Part shown: positions 1 through 6,764 of the stretch, piece by piece | How positions within the stretch are numbered: position 1 is the stretch's first letter | Layout: each line of letters begins with the position of its first letter | Assembly (NCBI GenBank): GCA_035529715.1 | Contig: DATKWF010000085.1 | Span: forward strand, 1-21,884 | Direction: 5' to 3' | Length of the DNA stretch: 21,884 bases | DNA from: DATKWF01 sp035529715 | Lineage (GTDB): Bacteria > Chloroflexota > Dehalococcoidia > Dehalococcoidales > RBG-16-60-22 | The notes under the pieces: model-generated | What the model was told of the DNA's origin: nothing | Database searches by the model: none | Seen by the model: only the letters and a program-made list of their open reading frames with translations | Translations under genes and position numbers: made by a program

Positions 1-110
1 ATAAGATTAAGCCCTTTGCCTATGCTAAGTCGCCGGCCGGTCAATATCAGGCTCTGGGTGAGGTCATAGCTAAGGCATTCAGTGTTGGCAAGGAACTAAA
101 AGCAAGTTAA
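1..110 (+). CDS. C-terminal tail of an unidentified protein (partial)
   Basis: An open frame enters from the left edge (first full codon at base 3) and ends at a TAA at 108-110, giving 35 residues ending in GKELKAS. It is the only plus-strand gene signal in the window and is convergent with the response regulator at 180-1169. A terminator-type hairpin follows directly at 116-147, which supports a real gene end here. The tail is mildly amphipathic and alanine-rich. I do not recognise the family, and 35 residues are too few to assign one. Confidence 0.5.
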   Translation, partial: KIKPFAYAKSPAGQYQALGEVIAKAFSVGKELKAS

Positions 111-111
111 T

Positions 112-147
112 AAAAAAAGATATACGCTCGTTAGGGCGTATATCTTT
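112..147 (-). terminator. Rho-independent terminator, convergent
   Basis: A perfect 12-bp stem (116-127 pairs with 136-147) encloses an 8-nt loop (128-135). Read on the minus strand, the stem ends in a run of seven T (A tract at 112-118), so it is a good terminator for the response-regulator gene ending at 180. Read on the plus strand, the stem ends in TTT, so it may also stop the plus-strand gene ending at 110. It sits between two convergent genes, as a shared terminator should. Confidence 0.8.
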
Positions 148-179
148 GCTGTCCAGGTGTTCCTGGCTATGCCAGGGGT

Positions 180-1169
180 TCAGGCTGCTTCCTGTTTGCG
201 CAGGGCCTCACGCCTTGCCGCCAGCTTGGTCAGTTTCTTCTGGAGCGCTTCGTCCATCATCTGACTGAATTCACAGGTTTCGCACTGGAAGGCGCGAGAG
301 CAGAGTCGGTAGGAGACGTCGCCCTTGAGTGCATAGCGGCAGAGCCTCTGACTGCCGGGTAATTCCTTAAATCTTTCCAGTGCCGCATCGAGTTCGGTAG
401 ATTCGCCACTGGCCATCTTCTCCTGCATTGTCTGGTCAAACTCACAGCTGAGGCAGTCGTACTCGTTGGTGCAGATGCGGTAATCTACCATTCCCATCTT
501 CATCCAGACGCATTGCTTGGGTTTAGCTCCGGCCTCAGTTGCTACTGACTCCGGTTCCAGTATTGCTTTGGTCGCCTTTCTGACCCAAACACGGGTCTCA
601 ATGTTACCTGGGGCTACCTTCAGAACCGACTTAAATTCCTTTAGTGCCTCCTGGTAGTTACCAGCCTCGAAGTCAGCCTTGCCTTTCTTGAGATGGTCCG
701 GGATTTCCTCCGGAGCAATTGCTATGAGTTCCTCAATCTTAAATTCCTCAACTGCGGCTGGTTCGGCTACAGCTTCCTTGGTGACCGCCTTCGGCTTTAT
801 CTCCACCTGAACCGGTCCCAGGGTATCCCGTATCAGTTTCTCCAGCTCATTAAGGTCGAAGGGCTTGGACAGGTAATCAATAGCACCCTCCTTTATTGCC
901 TCTACTGCTGTCTGCACTGAAGGATAAGCGGTAATAATGATTCCCTTAAGCTGCGGGTTCTTTTCTCTGGCCTCTCTCAGCACCTCAAGCCCGTCTTTTC
1001 CGGGCAGCCTCAGGTCAAGAATGGCGATACCGAAGTCCTGCTTGGTGACGGTTTTTAGCGCCTCTTCACCTTCCTCGGCAGTCTCTACCTGGTAGCCAGC
1101 GTCGGTTAGCCAGTCTCGGAGAGACTCCCTCATTACAGTTTCATCTTCTACTATCAAAATCGGTTTCAT
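180..1169 (-). CDS. Response regulator with TPR-like segment and twin four-Cys motifs
   Basis: A 329-residue protein with an N-terminal receiver domain (about 1-120). It has the acidic pair ED at 8-9, phospho-acceptor Asp52 in ILDLRLPG, Thr80 and Lys102 in SKPF. A basic/alanine linker is followed by a TPR-like helix pair (about 156-200). Then come two cysteine-rich units, C220/C233/C239/C242 and C277/C290/C296/C299. Both have exactly C-x12-C-x5-C-x2-C spacing, share YR-x-C and end in CEF. There is no DNA-binding domain, so output is probably protein-protein or metal/redox based. The start is chosen at 1169, with AGGAGGTG 7 nt upstream. An in-frame ATG at 1220 also has a strong Shine-Dalgarno and would add 17 residues. 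A near-consensus sigma-54 promoter lies directly upstream. The receiver resembles that of the NtrC-type protein upstream (shared RESLRDW), which suggests duplication. Confidence 0.88.
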   Translation of the reverse strand: MKPILIVEDETVMRESLRDWLTDAGYQVETAEEGEEALKTVTKQDFGIAILDLRLPGKDGLEVLREAREKNPQLKGIIITAYPSVQTAVEAIKEGAIDYLSKPFDLNELEKLIRDTLGPVQVEIKPKAVTKEAVAEPAAVEEFKIEELIAIAPEEIPDHLKKGKADFEAGNYQEALKEFKSVLKVAPGNIETRVWVRKATKAILEPESVATEAGAKPKQCVWMKMGMVDYRICTNEYDCLSCEFDQTMQEKMASGESTELDAALERFKELPGSQRLCRYALKGDVSYRLCSRAFQCETCEFSQMMDEALQKKLTKLAARREALRKQEAA

Positions 1170-1246
1170 GGTTTCACCTCCTTTTATTTTTACCGTCTCC
1201 TTTATTTTTGCCTTTCCCATCTTCTATCACCTCCACCCTGTATAGA

Positions 1247-1263
1247 TGCAATTTTCTTGCCAA
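1247..1263 (-). promoter_or_regulatory. Sigma-54 (-24/-12) promoter for the downstream response regulator
   Basis: Read on the minus strand, 1262-1247 is TGGCAAGAAAATTGCA, preceded by T at 1263. The family consensus is TGGCACG-N4-TTGCA/T. The invariant GG (1261-1260) and GC (1249-1248) are exactly 10 bp apart, and only one base of the -24 block differs. The predicted start is near 1236, just upstream of the GGAGGTGAT ribosome site (1234-1226) for the ATG at 1220. The site lies between the preceding gene's terminator and the gene it would drive. rpoN and an NtrC-type activator are encoded immediately upstream, so a sigma-54 promoter makes sense here. Confidence 0.75.
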
Positions 1264-1264
1264 A

Positions 1265-1298
1265 GCAAAAGGCTATCCCGCAAGTTCAGGATAGCCTT
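1265..1298 (-). terminator. Rho-independent terminator after the NtrC-type gene
   Basis: AAGGCTATCC (1269-1278) pairs perfectly with GGATAGCCTT (1289-1298) around a 10-nt loop. On the minus strand it is followed by TTTTGCTTT. It lies 42 bp past the stop of the sigma-54 activator gene (1340), so it would close the long hydrogenase/regulator operon. It abuts the sigma-54 promoter of the next gene, so that gene is probably transcribed separately. The same inverted repeat could instead be a protein-binding site, but the T-rich tail favours termination. Confidence 0.7.
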
Positions 1299-1339
1299 AA
1301 TTATCTCTTTAAAAAGAAGTTAAACTGTATAATATTTGG

Positions 1340-2701
1340 TCAGCTCTTGTCTATTTTTCTTACATTTAATCCATAGGCTTTAATCTTGTTGTAGAGGGTT
1401 GCCCTGGAAATTCCCAGGGTTCTGGCGGCTTCGCTGAAATTACCGCGGGTCTCCTTCAATATTGCTAGAATGCATCTCTTTTCCGATTCTCTGAGGCTTT
1501 TCTCTACGGTGGCTGAGGGGTTCATTTGTGCGGTTGTCTGGGGCATGTCTCTAGCCTCAATATAAGGATTATTGGCTAAGATGACCGCCCTTTCCACAGC
1601 ATTCTCCAGTTCCCTGACATTGCCCGGCCACTCATATTTTAAAAGAAAATCGGTAGCCTCAGGAGAGAAGTCAATAATCTCCTTCTGATTTTCCACGGCA
1701 AACTTATTCAAGAAGTGCTCGGCCAGGAGCGGGATGTCCTCTTTCCTTTCTCTTAGCGGCGGCAACTCAATAGAAACCACGTTGAGTCGGTAGTAAAGGT
1801 CTTCACGGAATTGACTATCGGCTACCGCCTTTTTCATGTCCTTATTGGTTGCCGAAATAACCCTCACATCAACCTTGATTAGCTCATCACCGCCGACCCT
1901 GGTAAATTCCCTCTCTTCAAGCACACGGAGCATGTGGACCTGTATGTTGGCACTCATCTCACCAATTTCATCCAGGAAGAGGCTACCCCGGTTAGCGACT
2001 TCAAATTTTCCCTTCCGCTGAGCATGGGCGCCGGTGAAGGAGCCCTTCTCATGTCCGAACAGCTCACTCTCCAGGAGGCTCTCCGGCAGGGCGGCGCAAC
2101 TGACGGCAATGAAAGGTTTATCCTTGCGGTAGCTCTGGGAATGGATGGCTCGTGCTACCAGTTCCTTGCCGGTGCCACTTTCGCCGACAATCAGCACAGT
2201 GGCGTTGCTCTTGGCGACGACCCTGATTACCTCAATTACCTGTTGCATCTTTGGGCTTTTGGCAATAATATTCTCAAACCGGTAGCGTTCCTCCAGTTTC
2301 TGGTGCAGGGAGATGTTTTCTTCAACCAAACGCTGGTGTTCTGCCAGCTTATTAATCAGCAGCTCTGCTCTTTCCGGACAGAAAGGCTTCTCAATGTAAT
2401 CATAGGCACCTTCCCTCATTGCATTAATTGCCGTGGGGATGCTGCCGTAGGCGGTGATGATAATCACTTCAATGTTGGGGTATATTTCCTTGGCTCTCTT
2501 CAGTAGTTCAATACCGTCCATTCCCGGCATTATCAAATCAACAATGGCAATGCCCGGCTTTTCCTTCTCAATAATCTCCAGAGCCTGACGGCCGTTCGCC
2601 GCAGTAAGCACCTGGTGCCCAACATCGCTCATCCAGTCACGAAGCGATTCGCGGACAATGGCTTCATCATCAACTATCAGTATCTTAACTTTTTTCTTCA
2701 T
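1340..2701 (-). CDS. NtrC-family sigma-54-dependent response regulator
   Basis: 453 residues in the canonical order receiver, AAA+, Fis-type helix-turn-helix. The receiver (1-120) has DD at 11-12, phospho-acceptor Asp55 and Lys105. The AAA+ domain (about 145-385) has Walker A GESGTGKE (173-180), the sigma-54-contacting loop as GSFTGA (220-225; Ser replaces the usual Ala), Walker B LFLDEIGE (241-248) and the arginine-finger segment FREDLYYRLNV. The C-terminal helix-turn-helix (about 411-445) includes NFSEAARTLGISRATLYNK. It should hydrolyse ATP to open sigma-54 promoters when phosphorylated. Its start overlaps the upstream histidine-kinase gene by 17 bp, with only a weak ribosome site, so translation is probably coupled. 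The kinase is its obvious partner. Likely targets are the sigma-54 promoter at 1247-1263 and perhaps the one before hdrC. Confidence 0.96.
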   Translation of the reverse strand: MKKKVKILIVDDEAIVRESLRDWMSDVGHQVLTAANGRQALEIIEKEKPGIAIVDLIMPGMDGIELLKRAKEIYPNIEVIIITAYGSIPTAINAMREGAYDYIEKPFCPERAELLINKLAEHQRLVEENISLHQKLEERYRFENIIAKSPKMQQVIEVIRVVAKSNATVLIVGESGTGKELVARAIHSQSYRKDKPFIAVSCAALPESLLESELFGHEKGSFTGAHAQRKGKFEVANRGSLFLDEIGEMSANIQVHMLRVLEEREFTRVGGDELIKVDVRVISATNKDMKKAVADSQFREDLYYRLNVVSIELPPLRERKEDIPLLAEHFLNKFAVENQKEIIDFSPEATDFLLKYEWPGNVRELENAVERAVILANNPYIEARDMPQTTAQMNPSATVEKSLRESEKRCILAILKETRGNFSEAARTLGISRATLYNKIKAYGLNVRKIDKS

Positions 2702-4631
2702 GGTCCAATGGTAAATAGATGGTGAAAGTGGTACCCTTTCCTTCTTTACTTTGTACTTCTATTCTACCGTGATGACGCTGGATAATTCCATAGGCCACGG
2801 CCAGACCCAGGCCTACTCCTTTTCCTTTACCCTTGGTGGTGAAGAACGGAGTGAATAGCTTACGCATATTCTCTGTAGAAATGCCGTGCCCGGTGTCCTG
2901 GACTTCCAGCTTGACCTGCCCTTCATCAACTGAGGTGCGGAGGGTTAGCTTGCCTCCTTCCGACATTGCCTGAATGGCATTCAGGAAGAGGTTGGTGAAG
3001 ACCTGTTGAAGCTGGTCGAAGTCAGCCATGAGCTTGGGCAGGGAAGGATTAAGCTCTTTTATCACCTGGATTCTCTGTAGCTCAGCCGAATGGGCGGCGA
3101 GGTCAAGAGCCCGGTTAACGACGTCATTAACATTCACCTCTCTTAGGGTGGGCGGCGACTGCCGGGCGAAGTCCAGGAGGTTTCGGATTAATTTGGTGCT
3201 GCGGGTGAGTTCTGAATCCATTTTGGATAGGTAGTCAAGGGCAGTCTCTTTAACCATAGTATCGCCGGCTATTTTTTTGTTCAGTAATTGAGTATAGATG
3301 AGAACGCCAGCCAGAGGATTATTGACCTCGTGGGCAATTGAGGCTGCCATCTGACCCAGGGAAGTTAGTTTCTCGGCCTGGATTAAGTCTTCCTGGGTAG
3401 CTTTCGCCTTCTTAAACAGGTAGGGCCAGCACATCTCTATTTCCGCCAGGCCCTGGCAAATAGCAATCGCCAGCTCCCGGCAGGAGGTATAGCCACAGGC
3501 ACCGCAGTTGAACTGGTCTTCAGGTTTTGCCCTATCCATCTGGTTCAAGACATTCTGGATGTCTTCCTCGCCGGGGATAGCCAGTCCGACACTCTGAGGG
3601 GTAAATCGGCGATTAAGGTCAATGCTGCTGTATTGCTGGACGTCTCTCTCGGTTTGTGCCGGGTCGGCTGTACTCGCCGTATATTTGGCGACGAGTTCCT
3701 TGCGCCCGAAGCCGCTCAGCTCGCTATCAATAGCTGGCCCATCAATGCAGCCATGGCAGAAGTACAGGTTAACGAATTTGGCAGTAATATCACCCTGAGC
3801 AATTTCCCGGAGGATTTTGGTCACGTATTCCCTGCCATGAGCGCTGATAACCTCATTTTCCAGAATATCATCGGAGAGTCCCATTATCTTGAGTAGCCCT
3901 CCTGATATGGCAAAGAGTCGCCCCAGATTGGGCTTGGGACCGGAGAATTGCTCTTCTTCCTCGGACTCAGGAGTAATCCCCTTGGCGGCGAACATCTCCT
4001 TTAACTCGGCAAAGGTCAGGACAGCATCCACCGCCCCGGCTACCTTCTCGTCCCGGCTCTCGGCTTTCTTGGCCACGCAGGGACCGATGAAGACTACTTT
4101 GGCTTCCGGGTTATACTGTTGCTTAATTAATCTGCCCATGGCAATCATAGGGGAAACGATGGGCACCAGATTGCCGATTAGCTCGGGATAGAATTTTTCA
4201 ATGTAAATTACCGCCGCCGGGCAGTTAGATGAAAGGGCAGGTTTGCCTTTGTTGGCATGTATGAAGCGGGCATATTCCCGGCAGACAAGCTCAGCACCAA
4301 ATGAGTCTTCCATAGCCTCGCTAAAGCCCAGTTTTTTGAGGGCGGTTACCAGCTGTCCAGGGCGGATGCCAGGCAGGGCGGCCGGAAAGGAAGAAGAGAG
4401 GCCGGCAATTACCGGCACATTCTGTCCCAGGAGTTGCCAGACCAGACCAATATCGCTTTCCACCCGTTTTGCCCCGGTGGCACAGACCTGGAGGCAGGTG
4501 CCGCAAACGATGCACCGCTCCTTCATCACCTGTGCCAGGCCTTCCTCTACCTTGATTGCCTTGGCTGGACAGCCACGGATACAGGCATAGCACCCTTTGC
4601 ATTTTTCTCGCTCGGTGTAAACAATGCTCAT
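2685..4631 (-). CDS. Ferredoxin / [FeFe]-hydrogenase-like domain / histidine kinase fusion
   Basis: A 648-residue soluble protein with no membrane segments. Domains: two [4Fe-4S] motifs (C11-C14-C17-C21 and C40-C43-C46-C50); an iron-hydrogenase large-subunit C-terminal-like domain (about 70-340); a further FeS domain with C376/C379/C384 and probably C401; a kinase phospho-acceptor helix with HEVNNP (His434); and an ATPase with the N box around N547-N551, DTGHGIS and a GVGLGL lid. The H-cluster motifs are degenerate. SSNCP (C137) replaces TSCCP, so the proton-relay Cys is Asn. GPCVAKKAE (C185) is kept. The last motif is CHGC (C292, C295) with CxxC rather than CxxxC spacing. This suggests redox or gas sensing rather than catalysis. 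The ATG overlaps the rpoN stop (ATGA) and has AAGGAG upstream. The NtrC-type regulator gene follows with overlap, so the two form a two-component pair. Confidence 0.93.
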   Translation of the reverse strand: MSIVYTEREKCKGCYACIRGCPAKAIKVEEGLAQVMKERCIVCGTCLQVCATGAKRVESDIGLVWQLLGQNVPVIAGLSSSFPAALPGIRPGQLVTALKKLGFSEAMEDSFGAELVCREYARFIHANKGKPALSSNCPAAVIYIEKFYPELIGNLVPIVSPMIAMGRLIKQQYNPEAKVVFIGPCVAKKAESRDEKVAGAVDAVLTFAELKEMFAAKGITPESEEEEQFSGPKPNLGRLFAISGGLLKIMGLSDDILENEVISAHGREYVTKILREIAQGDITAKFVNLYFCHGCIDGPAIDSELSGFGRKELVAKYTASTADPAQTERDVQQYSSIDLNRRFTPQSVGLAIPGEEDIQNVLNQMDRAKPEDQFNCGACGYTSCRELAIAICQGLAEIEMCWPYLFKKAKATQEDLIQAEKLTSLGQMAASIAHEVNNPLAGVLIYTQLLNKKIAGDTMVKETALDYLSKMDSELTRSTKLIRNLLDFARQSPPTLREVNVNDVVNRALDLAAHSAELQRIQVIKELNPSLPKLMADFDQLQQVFTNLFLNAIQAMSEGGKLTLRTSVDEGQVKLEVQDTGHGISTENMRKLFTPFFTTKGKGKGVGLGLAVAYGIIQRHHGRIEVQSKEGKGTTFTIYLPLDHEEKS

Positions 4632-5737
4632 CTTGTCTCCTTAGCTCCAGAAGGGTGTCCTTTCCCCTGAGCCGGCAGTTTGAGTTCTTTCCTCAAGTTG
4701 GCTACCGAGCGCCGGGAAATCGCCACGCCAAATTTCTCCTGGAGCCTGCTTCGGATTGCTTCGTCAGAGGAAAGCTCATTATTAGTTTCCAGGAGCTGCC
4801 TGAGCAGTTCCTTTCTAAATCTTTTCGGTGTGGGGAAGAAGTCTTTGACCGGCACTTCTTCTCCCCATGGAGTGTCTATACTTTTATCTCTAATGGCGCG
4901 ACTTACCGAGCTTGGAGCAAGCCCAATCTTTTCCGCCAGTTCCCTCTGGCTGAAGGGCAGCAGGGACATGGAATCAGCTGACTCTAAATATGTTGCCTGC
5001 TTCTCAATAATATTTTGCAGGATTTGAGTCATTGTTTCCTTGCGGTTATTGATTAATTCCAGCTTCTTGAATAACTGCTTGGCTCCTTTGACTTCAGCCT
5101 CGGTGAAGGCGCCGGTCTTATTTAACTTCTCAAATGTTTCGTAGTCAATTGAATACCGTCCCCGGGCGGCAAAAGGTGAGAGATAGCCGATAACAAAGCC
5201 CTTCTCATCTTTTTCTACGGTGGCAATCTTGGAATAGTGAATACCCTCCGAGATGACAGTGGAGGGATGATAAAACTCACTCATAATGGAGAACTCATCA
5301 ATCAGGTTGTTTATTTTCTGAACCTCTGGAACGTCCAGGTGGCACTCTCTGGCGATTTCCTCAAGGGTTATTCCCGATTCAGGGAGTAAGAAGTACTGGT
5401 TGAATTTTTCCAGCCCCATTTTCTGTATTTGACGGACGATATGTTCCTTGTTCATCAGTAGGGATTCAACGTCCATGGAGCCTTTATCAGCTACTATTTC
5501 CTCTTTAACCTGATAGAAGCTGGATGAAATGTCGGTTCTGGGTAATCTCTGGTAGCGAACCAGCTTTTCCTTCTGGTAAAGTCTCTTGAAAAGGGGGCTC
5601 CGTTCTGTCTCGGCAATCAGTTTATAAAACTCATCCTCAGGAATCTCGAGCAACTCAGCCTGTTCCATGCGGAGGATTTGTTTTAGTTCCTGTCGCATCT
5701 GGAGGGATTGTATCTGTTCCATACGCAGTCTGGACAT
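4628..5737 (-). CDS. rpoN: RNA polymerase sigma-54 factor
   Basis: 369 residues with the sigma-54 order. A Gln/Met-rich region I (about 1-45: RMEQIQSLQMRQELKQIL) is the part that contacts activators. A core-binding region follows (about 95-240), then a helix-turn-helix (about 262-286, ending SSVSRAIRDK, with TPWG just after). The C-terminal RpoN box is SRRSVANLRK (341-350), against the family consensus ARRTVAKYRE; it reads the -24 element. The protein is shorter than typical RpoN proteins (commonly about 430-480 residues). The start is placed at 5737, where TTGAGGTG lies just upstream. An in-frame ATG at 5773 would add 12 residues but has no good ribosome site. The gene lies between a RAM-domain gene and the sensor kinase and overlaps the latter by 4 bp, so sigma-54, its activator and the kinase are co-expressed. 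Confidence 0.95.
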   Translation of the reverse strand: MSRLRMEQIQSLQMRQELKQILRMEQAELLEIPEDEFYKLIAETERSPLFKRLYQKEKLVRYQRLPRTDISSSFYQVKEEIVADKGSMDVESLLMNKEHIVRQIQKMGLEKFNQYFLLPESGITLEEIARECHLDVPEVQKINNLIDEFSIMSEFYHPSTVISEGIHYSKIATVEKDEKGFVIGYLSPFAARGRYSIDYETFEKLNKTGAFTEAEVKGAKQLFKKLELINNRKETMTQILQNIIEKQATYLESADSMSLLPFSQRELAEKIGLAPSSVSRAIRDKSIDTPWGEEVPVKDFFPTPKRFRKELLRQLLETNNELSSDEAIRSRLQEKFGVAISRRSVANLRKELKLPAQGKGHPSGAKETR

Positions 5738-5776
5738 TTTACACCTCAATAGTGAGGGGGGATTTTTTTGCAAAGG

Positions 5777-6007
5777 CTAACAGGACAGGCAGGTAACCGT
5801 CTTGGAAATACCGGGGACGGAGTAGATTTTACCCGTGACCAAGTCGCCAATATCAGTCATACTTTCGCCTTCTATAATAGCGATAATATCATAGGGACCA
5901 GTAACCATGTCGACTGATTTTACTCCTTCTATCTGTTTCAGGGAACTGACGATTTCCTTGGTTCTGCCTACCGCCGTTTCGATGAGAATGAAAGCTTTGG
6001 CTGCCAT
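5777..6007 (-). CDS. Stand-alone Lrp/AsnC-type ligand-binding (RAM) domain protein
   Basis: A protein of about 76 residues, MAAKAFILIETAVGRTKEIV at the start, with the beta-alpha-beta-beta-alpha-beta pattern of the Lrp/AsnC effector-binding domain. It has the family signatures EGVKSVDMVTGPYDIIAIIEG and VPGISKTVTC (given here as short parts of the RAM fold). There is no DNA-binding helix-turn-helix. Such small proteins form oligomers that bind amino acids or similar ligands. The start is ATG at 6007, with AGGAGG 8 nt upstream. The longer reading from a GTG at 6016 would put the start inside the ribosome site. It lies 39 bp upstream of rpoN and 30 bp after the DUF6390-like gene. A role as ligand sensor in this operon is an inference. 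It ends in a Cys pair (CLSC). Confidence 0.85.
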   Translation of the reverse strand: MAAKAFILIETAVGRTKEIVSSLKQIEGVKSVDMVTGPYDIIAIIEGESMTDIGDLVTGKIYSVPGISKTVTCLSC

Positions 6008-6037
6008 TAGACCCACCTCCTCTCTGCACCACAGCAG

Positions 6038-6763
6038 CTATAAAGTCTGGTTGGCTAACTCAAGATGATACCTGGTGTATCTCTCCAGATTTCTGACTTC
6101 TCTTGGCGTCAGTACCTCGCAAGCCCAGCCCCAGTGGAAAGATATCGAATCACCTATTTGGCAGTTGTTAATAAACCCGGTGCCATCAAGCTGACGCAAC
6201 ACCCTTTTCTCTCTTAGTTCGCCCAGCTTCAGCTTTCCACCTTCCAATACCAGCGGTTGATGCTCAACGACAAAGTCGGTTGTTCCCGTTTCCTTCACCC
6301 GGCCCCAACTGATGCGGCAATTTTCCATGGTGTCCAGACTATGGTCGAGCGCACCCATCCGACTGTGCACATCAAAGACATGGAAATTGTGAAAAGGGCG
6401 GGCACCGAGCGGTGGTTTGCTTAGTAAATAGCCCAGGGTCTTCGGGTTCAGTCGCTTGGCGAAACGGTCACGTAGCGAATTGTAGAACTCGGTCAGGTTG
6501 ACATGGTCGAGCAGCTCGTTGCCGAGCCAGTATGCCTCCACGACACGCGCATCGAAGGGGTCGGCAATGTTATTGCTGCTGGCAATAAGTTTGAGGTAAG
6601 GATAAGCTGCCTCAAACTTCTGCAGGAGAAAAACCAGCCCCGGGTCAGTGTGCCTGGCTGCGCAGTAATCAAACAGAGTCCTGTTGTCATCACTGCCGCA
6701 ATAGCCAAGCTTATTGGGCATAAAGGCGTATCTGGCGAATATTATTGCCCCGTCTGTAGGCAT
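6038..6763 (-). CDS. Hydrogenase-associated protein of unknown function (DUF6390-like)
   Basis: About 241 residues, beginning MPTDGAIIFARYAFMPNKLG. It has conserved-looking blocks (ARYAF-PN-LGYCG near the N-terminus, ADPFDARVVEAYWLGN, FHNFHVFDVHSRMGA, WGRV, ISFHWGWACEVL). From memory these match the family called DUF6390, found next to NiFe hydrogenase maturation genes. No catalytic function is known to me. The many conserved His/Trp and a Cys invite a metal- or maturation-linked role, but that is speculation. The start at 6763 has GGAG 7 nt upstream and follows the permease stop (6765) by one base. An upstream in-frame ATG at 6823 would overlap the permease by 59 bp and is less likely. The family name is recalled, not checked. 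Confidence 0.8.
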   Translation of the reverse strand: MPTDGAIIFARYAFMPNKLGYCGSDDNRTLFDYCAARHTDPGLVFLLQKFEAAYPYLKLIASSNNIADPFDARVVEAYWLGNELLDHVNLTEFYNSLRDRFAKRLNPKTLGYLLSKPPLGARPFHNFHVFDVHSRMGALDHSLDTMENCRISWGRVKETGTTDFVVEHQPLVLEGGKLKLGELREKRVLRQLDGTGFINNCQIGDSISFHWGWACEVLTPREVRNLERYTRYHLELANQTL

Positions 6764-6764
6764 C

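Noticed and set aside
1934..2506. 190-residue plus-strand open frame
   Set aside because: It lies wholly antisense to the conserved NtrC-type gene and has no family resemblance or ribosome site.
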